Positions 25,406 through 35,961 are shown, counted from the first letter of the stretch. The stretch is 64,000 nucleotides of DNA from Xylanimicrobium pachnodae JCM 13526 = NBRC 107786 (GCA_001592145.1 BCWJ01000015.1:50082-114081), one strand, 5' to 3'. Notes: generated by a model not told the origin, from the letters alone. A program made the numbers and translations.

Positions 25406-26655
25406 GCCGCCCACCGCGCGCCCAGCCGCTCCCACGCCTGCGCGTCCTGAACGGCGGGGGCGGAGCACCCGTCCCACCGTGCCGCCTCCCGCACGGCGAA
25501 CCCGTGACCGTCCCGCACGACGACGCCGATCGCAGCGACGAACCGGCGTCCTCGCTCCCGGCGTAGATGGAGCACCACGTCCACGGCGGCCACCACCTGT
25601 GCGGCAACTGCGTCTCGCGTCATCCCGGCGAGCGCGGCGAGCGCCTCCAGCCGGGCGGGCACCGCCTCGACCGCGTTGGCGTGCAGGGTGGCCAGGCCGC
25701 CGTCGTGCCCGGTGTTGAGGGCGAGCAGCACCTCCCGCACCTCGCCGCCGCGGCACTCGCCGACGACGATGCGGTCGGGCCGCATGCGCAGCGCGGCGCG
25801 GACGAGCTCGGTGAGCCCCACGGCCCCGGCTCCCTCGACGTTGGCGCGCCGGGTCGCGAGGGGCACCACGTGCGGGTGGGCGGGGGCGAGCTCACGCGCC
25901 TCCTCGACGGTCACGATCCGTTCGTCCGCGGGCACGAGCGCGAGCAGGGCGGCCAGCAGCGTCGTCTTCCCGGTTCCCGTGCCCCCGGAGATGAGCAGGT
26001 TGGCCCGCCCGGCGACCAGGCCGCGGAGCAGCCCCTCCCAGCCGGGGGCGACGCCGCCGCCGGCCACCAGGTCGGGGAACGCGAGCCCGGACTGCCGCAG
26101 CACGCGCAGCGAGATCGCCGCGCCGGTGGGCGCCACGGGTTCGACGACGGCGTGCAGGCGGGTCCCGTCGGGCAGCCGCCCGTCGCACACGGGGGCGGCG
26201 TCGTCGAGCCGCTGCCCGGCGAGCGCGGCGAGCCGCACCGCGAACGCGCGCAGCGCGGCGGGCGTCCCCAGGTCCACGTCGGCTCGTTCGAGCCCCTCGC
26301 CCCGGTCGAGCCACACGTCATGCGGCCCGTTGACGACGACGTCAGTGACGCCGGGCAGGTCGAGCAGCGGCTGGAGCGGGCCCGCCCCGGCGAGCTCGGC
26401 GCGCGCAGCCCGGGTCAGGTCGCGCAGCGCTGACGACCCGAGCACCCGCCCGCTCGCCGCGAGCGCCGCCCCCACGGAGGCGTCGTCGACGGGCGCATCG
26501 TCAGCGGCGGCGCCGACGAGCCGCCCGCGCACGTCGGCGAGCAGCCCCGCATCAAGACGGCCCGCATCGAGTCGGCCCCCATCGTGTCGGCCCCCATCGA
26601 GTCGGCCCCCATCGAGTCGGCCCCCATCGAGTCGGCCCGCATCGAGTCGGCTCAC
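25402..26655 (-). CDS. tadA: TadA secretion ATPase (type II/IV)
   Basis: A 417-residue hexameric ATPase that powers Flp/Tad pilus assembly. After a pentapeptide-repeat N-terminus come a helical domain, LLDLPGVTDVVVNGPHDVWL (about 87-106), Walker A GGTGTGKTT (about 222-230), the Asp/His box VTVEEARELAPAHPH, Walker B RMRPDRIVVGECRGGE (about 290-305) and the His box TGHDGGLATLHAN. All catalytic motifs are present. The start is a GTG overlapping the ssd stop (GTGA, 26652-26655). The N-terminal RLDGG-type repeat is unusual for the family and comes from a 15-bp DNA repeat that begins at the start codon. Confidence 0.95.
   Translation of the reverse strand: MSRLDAGRLDGGRLDGGRLDGGRHDGGRLDAGRLDAGLLADVRGRLVGAAADDAPVDDASVGAALAASGRVLGSSALRDLTRAARAELAGAGPLQPLLDLPGVTDVVVNGPHDVWLDRGEGLERADVDLGTPAALRAFAVRLAALAGQRLDDAAPVCDGRLPDGTRLHAVVEPVAPTGAAISLRVLRQSGLAFPDLVAGGGVAPGWEGLLRGLVAGRANLLISGGTGTGKTTLLAALLALVPADERIVTVEEARELAPAHPHVVPLATRRANVEGAGAVGLTELVRAALRMRPDRIVVGECRGGEVREVLLALNTGHDGGLATLHANAVEAVPARLEALAALAGMTRDAVAAQVVAAVDVVLHLRRERGRRFVAAIGVVVRDGHGFAVREAARWDGCSAPAVQDAQAWERLGARWAA
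26551..26655. repeat. Seven 15-bp coding repeats at the tadA start
   Basis: Seven units of ATCGAGTCGGCCCCC or close variants at 26551, 26566, 26581, 26596, 26611, 26626 and 26641. The last unit holds the GTG start codon of tadA and the stop of ssd (GTGA). The array codes for RLDGG/RLDAG pentapeptides at the extreme N-terminus of the ATPase. The units at 26566, 26596 and 26611 are identical, which suggests recent expansion. Confidence 0.92.
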
Positions 26656-27380
26656 CGCGCACCGCCGACGCCGAGCGCCTCGGCCACCTCTGCCGCACTG
26701 CGGCCCAGGCGCGTGCCGTGCCCGACTCGTGGCCCTTCGCCGCGGTCGAGCGCCGCGGCGAGCCCGCGGTCGTGGGGGAACCGGGCGGCGAGGGCAAGCC
26801 CGGTGAGGTCGGCGACGTCGTCGGCGTGGGGACCGCCGCCCGGCACCGCACGCACCACGAGCCGCGCCGTGGCCGGGGCTGTCTCACCCAGGGCCCGGAC
26901 AACCGCGACGGCTCCGCCGGCCCCCGTCAGGGTGGCGGGGGCCACGACCAGCACGTCGTCGGCGTCGGCGAGCAGGGCCCGCACGGCGGGTGTCCACGCG
27001 CCCGGCCGGGGCAGGTCGGCCACGACGGCCTCCCCGGCCCCCAGCAGGGCGGCGACGACGTCGAGCACGACGTCGTCCGCGGGCGGGTCGGGGCTGAACC
27101 GGCTGGTGGCGAGCACGGGGACGCTGCCCCACCGGGGCAGGGCGGCCACGAGGCCGCGCCCGTCGACGTCGCCGCGCGCCTCATCGAGCTGGGGCCAGCG
27201 GGCTCCGGGCTCGTCCTCGATGCCGAGCAGCACGTCGCTGCCGGCGCTGCCCGCGTCGAGGTCCACGAGCACGCCGCGGCCCAGCATCCGTCGCACGACG
27301 TGCGCGAGCGCAGCGGCGACCACGGAGGTTCCAGCGCCGCCGCGGGCGCCGACGACGGCGATGAGGGGGGTGTTCGGCAT
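26652..27380 (-). CDS. ssd: Ssd/CpaE-like ParA-type ATPase of the tad locus
   Basis: A 242-residue MinD/ParA-like protein. The deviant P-loop is VVGARGGAGTSVVAAALAH at about residues 9-27, followed by GVLVDLDAGSAGSDVLLG, a typical ParA switch region. GGGTGGGC precedes the ATG at 27380. Mycobacterial Ssd (septum site-determining protein) heads the equivalent tad-like cluster and has an extra N-terminal domain of about 100 residues. That part is missing here unless an upstream start is used, and the upstream frame is low-complexity Arg/Gly/Pro. The role is probably positioning of the Tad apparatus; a division role is only by name. Confidence 0.85.
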   Translation of the reverse strand: MPNTPLIAVVGARGGAGTSVVAAALAHVVRRMLGRGVLVDLDAGSAGSDVLLGIEDEPGARWPQLDEARGDVDGRGLVAALPRWGSVPVLATSRFSPDPPADDVVLDVVAALLGAGEAVVADLPRPGAWTPAVRALLADADDVLVVAPATLTGAGGAVAVVRALGETAPATARLVVRAVPGGGPHADDVADLTGLALAARFPHDRGLAAALDRGEGPRVGHGTRLGRSAAEVAEALGVGGAR

Positions 27381-27425
27381 GTGCCCACCCTGGGCCGCGC
27401 CCGCACCGGAGGCCCGGAGCGAGGC

Positions 27426-27441
27426 TGCACACTGTGCACAA
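27426..27441. promoter_or_regulatory. TGCACA palindrome upstream of ssd-tad
   Basis: TGCACA-C-TGTGCA (27426-27438), followed by an overlapping TGCACAA (27435-27441), lies 46 bp upstream of the ssd ATG. The same half-site occurs three times in front of the ArsR-like regulator 2 kb away, though with different spacing. It may be a binding site for that regulator, or chance. Confidence 0.4.
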
Positions 27442-27480
27442 ACCCCACCCCAGCGGAGCCCGGGGCAGCGTGGCGGCCGC

Positions 27481-28797
27481 CTACACCCGGGCGGCGACCG
27501 CCCCAGCGGCCCGGTCAGCCCTCTCCCGGCGCCATGCAGGCCAGAACCCGAGCACGCCGAGCACGGAGAACGCCCCACCGGCCACCATCGCCGCGGGGGT
27601 GGACACGCCCTCGGCGAGCAACCCCAGCACCGGACCGGCGATCCCGAACGCGGCGAACCCGAGCATGGACGCCATCGACAGCACGGTGGCCCGGTTCCCG
27701 GCGCGGGCCTCGCGGTGCAGGAGCGACGAGTACAGCGGCCCGCCCGACCCGTGCAACCCGTACGTCACCAGGTAGGCGCCCACCAGGGCCACGGGCCCCG
27801 CGACGAGCCCCATCCACACCGCGCCCAGCCCGTTGAGCATGCGCGCCGCCATCGCCGAGCGCGCCAGGCCGAACCGCGCCGAGGCCAGCCCGGCGAGCGC
27901 GGCCCCGCCCGCGAACACGGCCCACCCCACGGAGGCCACGGGACCCATGACGGCGCCCGCCCGTGCGGTCGAGCCCAGCACCTCCCCCATGCGGATGGGC
28001 ATGAAGGTCTCGAACACCACCATGCCCACCGACCAGGCGACCTCGACCAGCAGCAGCGCGTGCAGCACCCGGTTGTCCCCGGCCAGGCGCAAGCCGTCGG
28101 CCACGACGCGGGGCGCCCGCCGCGCCTCACGCCACGCCCCGGCCACACCGCGCCGCGGTGCACCCGTCCCGGTCCGCGGCGCACCCGCGGCGCCTCCCGG
28201 CGCCTCCGTGAGCAGCAGCGTCACCGCCCCCAGGTGCACGACGGCGAGCCCGGTGTACACCACGTACGGCAGGGTGAGCGGCGACCACGCGCCCACCGGG
28301 TCCCACCAGACGAGCCCGCCCGACACCAGCGCCCCCAGGGCGATCGACAGCCCCAGCACGGCGCCCTGCCGGGACAGGGTCTTGTCGACGTCGGCCCCGG
28401 GGTGCGTGGCGTGCACGGCGTCGACGAACCACGCTTCGAGCGGGCCGGAGTCCAGCGCGCGGAACACGCCCATGAGCACGGACGACGCCGCGAACGCCCA
28501 GAACGAGTGCGCCAGGGAGAAGACGGCGGCGGCGATCACCTGGGCCATCGCGGCGGCCACCAGCATCGGCTTGCGCCCCAGCGCGTCGGCGGTGCCCGAC
28601 GTCGGCAGCTCCAGGAAGAACACGGTGAACCCGGCCACCGACGCGAGGGTGAGGGTCTGCGCCACGGACAGCCCCCGCTCGATGGGCAGCAGCGTGGTGA
28701 CGGTGACCACCAGGCCCACCGGGAACCAGCGGGTCACCGTGAGCAGCAGGAAGACGCGCCGGGCGGCCTGCGGGGTCATCGCCGCGCCGCCGGTCAC
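27481..28797 (-). CDS. MFS transporter
   Basis: A 438-residue 12-helix major facilitator. The A-motif is FLELPTSGTADALGRKPMLV (about 55-75), an MFS loop 2-3 pattern with D-x-x-GRK. A central cytoplasmic loop rich in Gly/Ala/Arg separates the two six-helix halves. The GTG at 28797 overlaps the stop of the ArsR-like gene (GTGA); an ATG at 28779 is the alternative start, with little ribosome site for either. As the second gene of a regulator-transporter operon it is probably an efflux pump controlled by the upstream protein, as in other HTH_20/MFS pairs. The substrate is not evident. Confidence 0.88.
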   Translation of the reverse strand: MTGGAAMTPQAARRVFLLLTVTRWFPVGLVVTVTTLLPIERGLSVAQTLTLASVAGFTVFFLELPTSGTADALGRKPMLVAAAMAQVIAAAVFSLAHSFWAFAASSVLMGVFRALDSGPLEAWFVDAVHATHPGADVDKTLSRQGAVLGLSIALGALVSGGLVWWDPVGAWSPLTLPYVVYTGLAVVHLGAVTLLLTEAPGGAAGAPRTGTGAPRRGVAGAWREARRAPRVVADGLRLAGDNRVLHALLLVEVAWSVGMVVFETFMPIRMGEVLGSTARAGAVMGPVASVGWAVFAGGAALAGLASARFGLARSAMAARMLNGLGAVWMGLVAGPVALVGAYLVTYGLHGSGGPLYSSLLHREARAGNRATVLSMASMLGFAAFGIAGPVLGLLAEGVSTPAAMVAGGAFSVLGVLGFWPAWRRERADRAAGAVAARV

Positions 28798-29384
28798 GGC
28801 TCGTCCGCCCCGGGAGGCTCGGACCCGAGGTCCTGCGGCATCGCCACGCGGTACACGGCGACCTTGCGCGCCCGCGGGTCGCCCGCGCCCGCGCTCCGGT
28901 ACCGCACGAGCAGCGCCTCCAGCTCCGCGCTCAGCGCGCTCATCTGTTCGGGGGTCACCTCGACGACGGCGTCGGACGACTCGAGCGCGTCCTGCCACGG
29001 CGCCGGCCAGGTCTCGGCCACGTCGAGCCAGGCGGCGTAGCGCTCGGCGAACATGCGGTTGTAGTCGCGCAGCAGCCAGCCGACCGCGGTGCGCGCGTCC
29101 TCGTCGTCGGCGTAGGCGCTGGGGCGCCAGCCGTGGCTCTCCGTCGTCGGACGCCACAGGCGTTCCTTGCCGCGCCCCTCGCCGGTGTCGGTCACCAGGC
29201 CCACCGCTTCCAGCTTGCGCAGGTGGTACGACGTCGCCCCGGTGTTGGTGTGCAGCGCCGCCGCGAGGGTGGTGGCCGACGCCGGGCCGCCGCGCCGCAG
29301 CTCGGTCAGCAGGCGGGAGCGCAGCGGGTGGGCAAGGACCTTGACCGACTCGGCGGTCAGCTCGAGGTACGACGGTGCGGCCAT
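28794..29384 (-). CDS. ArsR-type winged-helix regulator
   Basis: A 196-residue regulator from the ATG at 29384. The N-terminal HTH is of the ArsR/HTH_20 kind: VLAHPLRSRLLTELRRGGPA, then ATTLAAALHTNTGATSYHLR as the recognition helix, and a basic wing (GEGRGKERLWRP). The C-terminal half is helical and acidic with no cysteines, so this is not a metal sensor of the classic ArsR kind. It is translationally coupled to the MFS gene. The intergenic region upstream holds TGCACAA half-sites, including a perfect palindrome, likely its own operator. An extension to 29420 would run through that operator and is rejected. Confidence 0.88.
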   Translation of the reverse strand: MAAPSYLELTAESVKVLAHPLRSRLLTELRRGGPASATTLAAALHTNTGATSYHLRKLEAVGLVTDTGEGRGKERLWRPTTESHGWRPSAYADDEDARTAVGWLLRDYNRMFAERYAAWLDVAETWPAPWQDALESSDAVVEVTPEQMSALSAELEALLVRYRSAGAGDPRARKVAVYRVAMPQDLGSEPPGADEP

Positions 29385-29400
29385 GCGTGCACGATAACTC

Positions 29401-29430
29401 TGCACAATGCTTCTGCACAACCTTTGTGCA
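29401..29430. promoter_or_regulatory. Operator with TGCACAA half-sites between arsR-like gene and HAD gene
   Basis: A perfect inverted repeat TGCACAA-CCT-TTGTGCA (29414-29430) plus a third TGCACAA at 29401, 13 bp upstream in the same orientation. It lies in the 80-bp divergent region between the regulator (start 29384) and the phosphatase gene (start 29465), so one factor could control both. Confidence 0.65.
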
Positions 29431-29464
29431 CGAGGCGGTCGCGGCCGCCCAGTAGGCTCAGAAG

Positions 29465-30241
29465 GTGATCCGCGTCGCCGCCTTCTTCGACCTCGACAAG
29501 ACGATCATTGCCACGAGCGCGTCGGCGGCCCTGTCGCGTCCCTTCTACGACGGCGGCCTGGTCACTCGCGGCGACGTGCTGCGCTCCGCCTACGCCCACT
29601 TCCTGTTCGTCCTGGGCAGCGCCGACGCCGACCAGACCGAACGCATGCGCCGCCACCTCTCCGAGCTCGCCACCGGCTGGGACGTCGAGAAGGTGCGCCA
29701 GATCGTGGCCGAGACCGTGCACGAGGTCATCGACCCGTACGTGTACGCCGAGGCGGTCGACCTCATCGCCGAGCACCACGAGCTCGGCCACGACGTCGTC
29801 ATCGTCTCGGCCTCGGGCGCCGAGCTGGTCGAGCCCATCGCCGCCGTGCTGGGCGCCGACCGCACCATCGCCACCCGCATGCGCGTCGAGGACGGCAAGT
29901 ACACGGGCGAGATCGACTTCTACGCGTACGGCGAGAACAAGGCCGCCGCGATCCGGGACCTCGCCGCCGAGCGCGGCTACGACCTGGGCGCCTGCTACGC
30001 GTACACCGACTCGATCACCGACGCGCCCATGCTCGACGCCGTCGGCCACGGCTTCGCCGTCAACCCGGACCGCGCCATGCGCAGGATCGCCGCCGAACGC
30101 GGGTGGGGAATGCTCACCTTCACGCGCCCCGTCGCGCTGCGCACCGCCCTGACGCCGCCCAAGCCCGTCCTGGCGGGCCTCGCGGCCGCCGCCGCGCTGG
30201 TCATCGCCTGGTGGCTGTGGAAGCGACGTCCTGCGCGCTGA
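29465..30241 (+). CDS. HAD-IB family phosphatase with C-terminal membrane anchor
   Basis: A 258-residue haloacid-dehalogenase phosphatase of the SerB-like IB class. Motif I is FFDLDKTII (Asp9 as nucleophile, Asp11 as acid), motif II is VIVSASGAE (about 112-120), and motif III/IV is the lysine near ENKAAAIRDL with YTDSITDAPML (about 180-190). A single hydrophobic helix (LAAAAALVIAWWLWKR) ends the protein, anchoring it by the C-terminus. The same type of gene lies next to ssd in mycobacteria, so the association with the tad locus is conserved by position. The start is GTG at 29465. The substrate is unknown. Confidence 0.9.
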   Translation: MIRVAAFFDLDKTIIATSASAALSRPFYDGGLVTRGDVLRSAYAHFLFVLGSADADQTERMRRHLSELATGWDVEKVRQIVAETVHEVIDPYVYAEAVDLIAEHHELGHDVVIVSASGAELVEPIAAVLGADRTIATRMRVEDGKYTGEIDFYAYGENKAAAIRDLAAERGYDLGACYAYTDSITDAPMLDAVGHGFAVNPDRAMRRIAAERGWGMLTFTRPVALRTALTPPKPVLAGLAAAAALVIAWWLWKRRPAR

Positions 30242-30424
30242 ACCGATCTTTCCCTGCCACGCACAGTTGCAGAACCCCGGGATCAGGCGTCTGATGGGTG
30301 TCAAGCAAGAACTCGGCAGGGCACGGAACCCACGCCAAAGGAAGTCCGCTAACAGGACACTCCGGCGGGCCAGGTCCCGTGACGGAGCAGGACATAGCGC
30401 CTGTTACCCGTGCCCCCCGGCGAG

Positions 30425-30461
30425 CGTGGCACCCGGTCGACATCGACTCCCGGGTGCCACG
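30425..30461. terminator. Perfect 12-bp inverted repeat in a 295-bp gap
   Basis: CGTGGCACCCGG (30425-30436) pairs with 30450-30461 across a 13-nt loop. It lies between the convergent HAD and old-yellow-enzyme genes and would serve as a terminator for either strand. There is no U-run. The rest of the 30242-30536 gap holds nothing I can identify: no tRNA, and no open frame with family features. Confidence 0.55.
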
Positions 30462-30536
30462 GTCGTGTGGTCACCTTCTCGCCCGCCGCGAAGCCCCCGG
30501 CAGCCTCCCCCCGCAGCCGCAGCCGCGTCCGGCCGG

Positions 30537-31592
30537 TCAGCGCCATGCACCCCGCTCGTACTGCGCAGGCCAGTTCTGCGCCACGCGCAGGTCGTGGGCG
30601 CCGCGGTGCGCCCAGTGCGGGTCACGCAGCGCGGCACGCCCGATCAGCACGACGTCGGCAGCCTCGTCGCGCAGCACCGTCTCCGCCTGCTCGCCCGACG
30701 TGATGAGTCCCACCGCCGCCACCGGCACCCCGGCGGCCTGCCGCACCCGGCGCGCGTGCGGCACCTGGTAGCCGGGCCCCACGGGCACGGGCGACGGCAC
30801 CAGCCCACCCGTCGAGACGTCCACGAGGTCGGCGCCCAGCCCTTTGACGGCGGCGACGACGTCGTCCACCTCGAGCCCGCCCGGCGTCCAGTCGGTCGCG
30901 GAGACGCGCACCAGCATGGGCTTGCCGTCGGGCCACGCCTCGCGCACCGCGGCGGCGGTCTCGACGAGCAGGCGCGCACGGTTCTCGGGCGTGCCGCCGT
31001 ACCCGTCCGTGCGCCGGTTGGTCAGCGGGGACAGGAACTGGTGCAGCAGGTAGCCGTGCGCCGCGTGCACCTCGACGGCGTCGAACCCGGCGGCGTGGGC
31101 CCGGCGAGCGGCCGCGGCGAACTGCTCAGGGACGTCCGCCACCTGCTCGGCGGTCATCGCCGCCGGGGCGGCGTACCCGGGGAACGCCTCCGCCGTCGGT
31201 CCGAGCGCCGTCCAGCCGCCCTCGCCGGGCGGCACCGACCCCGAGACGGGCGCCCACGGCCAGTACGTCGACGCCTTGCGCCCGGCGTGCGCGAGCTGCA
31301 CACCCACCGCCGCACCCTGCCCGTGCACGAACTCGGTGATGCGCCGCCAGGCGGCCACCTGGTCCTGGTTCCACAGTCCCGTGTCCCGTGGGGAGATACG
31401 GCCCTCGGGCACGACGGCGGTGGCCTCGGCGATCAGCAGGCCGAACCCACCCGCGGCCCGCGCCCCCAGGTGGGCGAGGTGCCAGTCGCCCGGTACGCCG
31501 TCGTCGGCGGAGTACTGGCACATCGGGGCCAACCACGCCCGGTTGGCCACGGTGAGGTCGCGCAGGTGGAACGGTTCGAACAGGAGAGCCAT
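30537..31592 (-). CDS. NADH:flavin oxidoreductase, old yellow enzyme family (YqjM/NamA-like)
   Basis: A 351-residue FMN-dependent ene-reductase. LLFEPFHLRDLTVANRAWLA and PMCQYSADDGVPGDWHLAHL at the N-terminus carry the YqjM-type cysteine (MCQYSA). VQLAHAGRK, then EVHAAHGYLLHQFLSPLTNR (about 180-200) and YGGTPENRARLL supply FMN and substrate contacts, including the conserved His and Arg. The family reduces activated C=C bonds with NADPH. AGGAT lies 7 nt before the ATG at 31592. It is divergent from acs, with 145 bp between starts, and no partner gene identifies its natural substrate. Confidence 0.94.
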   Translation of the reverse strand: MALLFEPFHLRDLTVANRAWLAPMCQYSADDGVPGDWHLAHLGARAAGGFGLLIAEATAVVPEGRISPRDTGLWNQDQVAAWRRITEFVHGQGAAVGVQLAHAGRKASTYWPWAPVSGSVPPGEGGWTALGPTAEAFPGYAAPAAMTAEQVADVPEQFAAAARRAHAAGFDAVEVHAAHGYLLHQFLSPLTNRRTDGYGGTPENRARLLVETAAAVREAWPDGKPMLVRVSATDWTPGGLEVDDVVAAVKGLGADLVDVSTGGLVPSPVPVGPGYQVPHARRVRQAAGVPVAAVGLITSGEQAETVLRDEAADVVLIGRAALRDPHWAHRGAHDLRVAQNWPAQYERGAWR

Positions 31593-31737
31593 GACGGCGA
31601 TCCTACGAAGCCACCACTCCCGGACCGGTACGGATGTGACGCACGTCTATGGCGCCGATCACTCACGGGTCTACACTGCCGACCGCGGCGCCGCGACGCG
31701 GCGGTGCCGTCGAACCCGACGCTGGAGGTGTCCGGAG

Positions 31738-33735
<1,998 letters not shown>

Positions 33736-33744
33736 GCACGCCTC

Positions 33745-33791
33745 CGTAGGGCCTGGTCCGACCGCACGTACGGCCCGGACCAGGCCCTACG
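33745..33791 (+). terminator. Terminator after acs
   Basis: A perfect 16-bp stem (33745-33760 with 33776-33791, CGTAGGGCCTGGTCCG) and a 15-nt loop, 9 bp after the acs stop. Confidence 0.88.
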
Positions 33792-33892
33792 TCTGGTGCG
33801 GTGAGCTATCCACAAAACCGATCCGCCCTCACTCCCTGAGGGATCTGACGATCACTGCGAACAGCGGGAACCAGCATGTCGGTCGCGGCTCA

Positions 33893-35365
33893 TCACCTGT
33901 GACTACATGGAGCATCGAGGGAACTGAGCGGCGCCCGCCGCCGAGAGCGACGTCGAGCGTCGTAGATGCCGATGGTGAGGGCCACACCCATGATCGCGGC
34001 GATCACGGCCATGGCGGCGGTCGCGTGGCCGCTGTCCCGTGGGAATGCGGAGAAGGTCGCCAGGACGACTGCGACACCGGCCGCTCCACCGACGCGTTGC
34101 CCGAGCTGCTGCATGGATCCGGCCACTCCGGCGCGACTGACTGGCACGTCGGCTAGCGAGAGCGTCTGGTTGGGGGAGATCACGAGTCCAGACCCGAACC
34201 CGGCCGCTGCGAGGCAGCCGGCAAGCAGCCACGTCAGCCCGGTGCGCGAGCTTGCGGCGAGGACGTGGACGGTGATCGCAGCACCCGTCACACCGATCAC
34301 AACAACCAATAGGCCGCCCACAACCAGTGCGCGACCCCAGCGAGCCAGCCACCGCCCCGAGCGCCAGGCGGAGAGGGCGGCAACGGCCGCCCACGGCGCG
34401 GTGACGAGTCCCGCCCGCAACGCCCCGAAACCAAGGTCACTCTGGAGAAACAGCGACACTACGAGAAAGACCGGAGTGAAGCCGGCGAAGTAGATCATGC
34501 CCAGGAGTACGCCGCTGCGGAAGGACTCATCGCCCAGCAGTGCCGGGTCGAGGACCGCCTCTCCCGTGCGCAGCTGATAGCGCGGCTCCCACCGCAGCAA
34601 GGCGAGAGCCAGCACGGCGGACACCCCCAGCCAGCCCCAACGCAACGCGCCCTGGGTGCCGGAGGTGGTCATGAACGGCATCATGAAGGTCAAGGCGGCA
34701 CCGGTGATCAGAAGCAGGCCGACGGGATCCAGTTCGGGCCGGAACGACTGTCGGCGCACCGTGAGGTTCGTGCGAAGTGTGATCGGGTCCTGAAGCAGAC
34801 GCAGCGCGAAGACAATGACCACGGCGATGATTGGCAGATTGATGCCGAACACCCAACGCCACCCATTGGCGGGACCGCCGACTGTGATGATGAGACCACC
34901 TACCACGGGCCCCAGTGCATTAGCCAACCCCATCGTCGCACCAAAGACACCGAACGCCCGGCCACGCTCCTGGCCCCGGAACAGTTGCTGGATGAAGCCG
35001 AATGTTTGGGGCTGCACCAGCCCGGCGCCAACGCCCTGCGCCAGGCGGGCGGCGGCCAGAAGGCTGGCGGAAGGGGCTAGGCCCGCTGCCAGGCTGGTGA
35101 TCGCAAAGATCACCAGACCTGTGATGAGCATGCGGCGACGTCCACGAGCGTCGCCGAGTCGACCCGCGGGGACCAGGGTGATCCCGAGCGCCAGCGCGTA
35201 GCCACCGACAATGAGCTGCAACTGTCCCGGGCCTGCGGCCAATGACTGTTCCACCGATGGAATCGCCACGTTGACGATCGAGACATCAAGCGTGGTGACG
35301 AAGCCAGCAGCAATACAGACAGCAAGTGCACCCCACCGGACTGGCGCCGCTGCGGCCTCGGCCAT
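33893..35365 (-). CDS. DHA2-type multidrug MFS exporter
   Basis: A 490-residue, 14-helix transporter of the EmrB/QacA group. Motif A is GRLGDARGRRRML (about 68-80), and the antiporter motif C appears as MGLANALGPVVGGLIITVGG (about 145-165). VTTLDVSIVNVAIPSVEQSL is the typical DHA2 helix 1 with D1 motif. The ATG at 35365 has AAGGGACG upstream. No regulator is adjacent. Codon use is less GC-biased than in acs or mshD, and it begins a short patch (33.9-36.5 kb) with a broken nuclease-type gene, so recent acquisition is likely. The substrate is unknown. Confidence 0.9.
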   Translation of the reverse strand: MAEAAAAPVRWGALAVCIAAGFVTTLDVSIVNVAIPSVEQSLAAGPGQLQLIVGGYALALGITLVPAGRLGDARGRRRMLITGLVIFAITSLAAGLAPSASLLAAARLAQGVGAGLVQPQTFGFIQQLFRGQERGRAFGVFGATMGLANALGPVVGGLIITVGGPANGWRWVFGINLPIIAVVIVFALRLLQDPITLRTNLTVRRQSFRPELDPVGLLLITGAALTFMMPFMTTSGTQGALRWGWLGVSAVLALALLRWEPRYQLRTGEAVLDPALLGDESFRSGVLLGMIYFAGFTPVFLVVSLFLQSDLGFGALRAGLVTAPWAAVAALSAWRSGRWLARWGRALVVGGLLVVVIGVTGAAITVHVLAASSRTGLTWLLAGCLAAAGFGSGLVISPNQTLSLADVPVSRAGVAGSMQQLGQRVGGAAGVAVVLATFSAFPRDSGHATAAMAVIAAIMGVALTIGIYDARRRSRRRAPLSSLDAPCSHR

Positions 35366-35512
35366 ATCACGTCCCTTTCACGCGGCACGGTCTGCCGGGG
35401 CGGTGCCAGCGCCCTTCTGGCGACTTGAAGTTGCTCGGCGCAACAGTACAGCGGCCTGGCAGTCGGCCGCGCCGGAGGCTCACGTCACTCAAGCCAGGTC
35501 ACACGTTCCCAA

Positions 35513-35953
35513 GTGGACGCCTCCGGAGCGCTGCTCAGCGAAGCACGGCAGATCATCCTCGACGCGCGCACCCGGGCGGTGCGCAGCGTCGATGCCGAGC
35601 GAGTGCGCATGTACTGGCGGCTCGGGCAGCGCATCGTCGAGGAAGAGCAGGGCGGTGAGGCACGGGCCGAGTACGGCAAGAGAATCATCGACCGGCTTGC
35701 GGAGGGGCTTCAGCCGGAGTTCGGGGGCGGTCTCGCCGCTCGGCAACTCTGGCGCGCGAAGCAGTTCTACACCGCCTACCCGATTCTGACCGCGGTGCGG
35801 TCAGAATTGAACTGGAGCCAGTATCGACTCCTGAGCTCGTTCGTCGCCCGGCAGCGGCGCATCGTGCTGGAGGACGACGAGTTCTTCGTCGATCTGGTCC
35901 TCTACAACCGCCTGCTGCGCGAGGTCGGGGACGTGCTCAGCGAGCGCGGCTGA
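35513..35953 (+). pseudogene. Truncated DUF1016 (YhcG-type PDDEXK) gene
   Basis: A 146-residue remnant. Residues 1-110 are a good DUF1016 N-terminal domain (RVRMYWRLGQRIVEEEQGGE; YGKRIIDRLAEGL). The frame then jumps to RRIVLEDDEFFVDLVLYNRL, which belongs to the start of the PDDEXK nuclease domain (Asp of FFVDLVLYN), followed by an unrelated EVGDVLSERG and a stop. Intact proteins are about 330-380 residues; the catalytic E-x-K half is missing. An internal deletion and 3' loss explain this. It starts at GTG 35513, just upstream of the convergent GNAT gene. Confidence 0.78.
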
Positions 35954-35961
35954 AGTGGTCG

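Noticed and set aside
26415..26642. Short minus-strand frame starting MRADSMGADSMGADSM
   Set aside because: Another frame of the 15-bp repeat at the tadA start.
30201..30443. 80-codon minus-strand frame between the HAD and OYE genes
   Set aside because: No family features and mixed low-complexity ends; overlaps the HAD 3' end and the hairpin.
30242..30536. Possible tRNA or small RNA in the 295-bp gap
   Set aside because: No cloverleaf with TTCRA-type T arm and no CCA-like end; only one hairpin, which fits a terminator.
31276..31737. Upstream in-frame extension of acs
   Set aside because: It overlaps the divergent OYE gene and is shadow; the TTG at 31738 has an ideal ribosome site and the right length.
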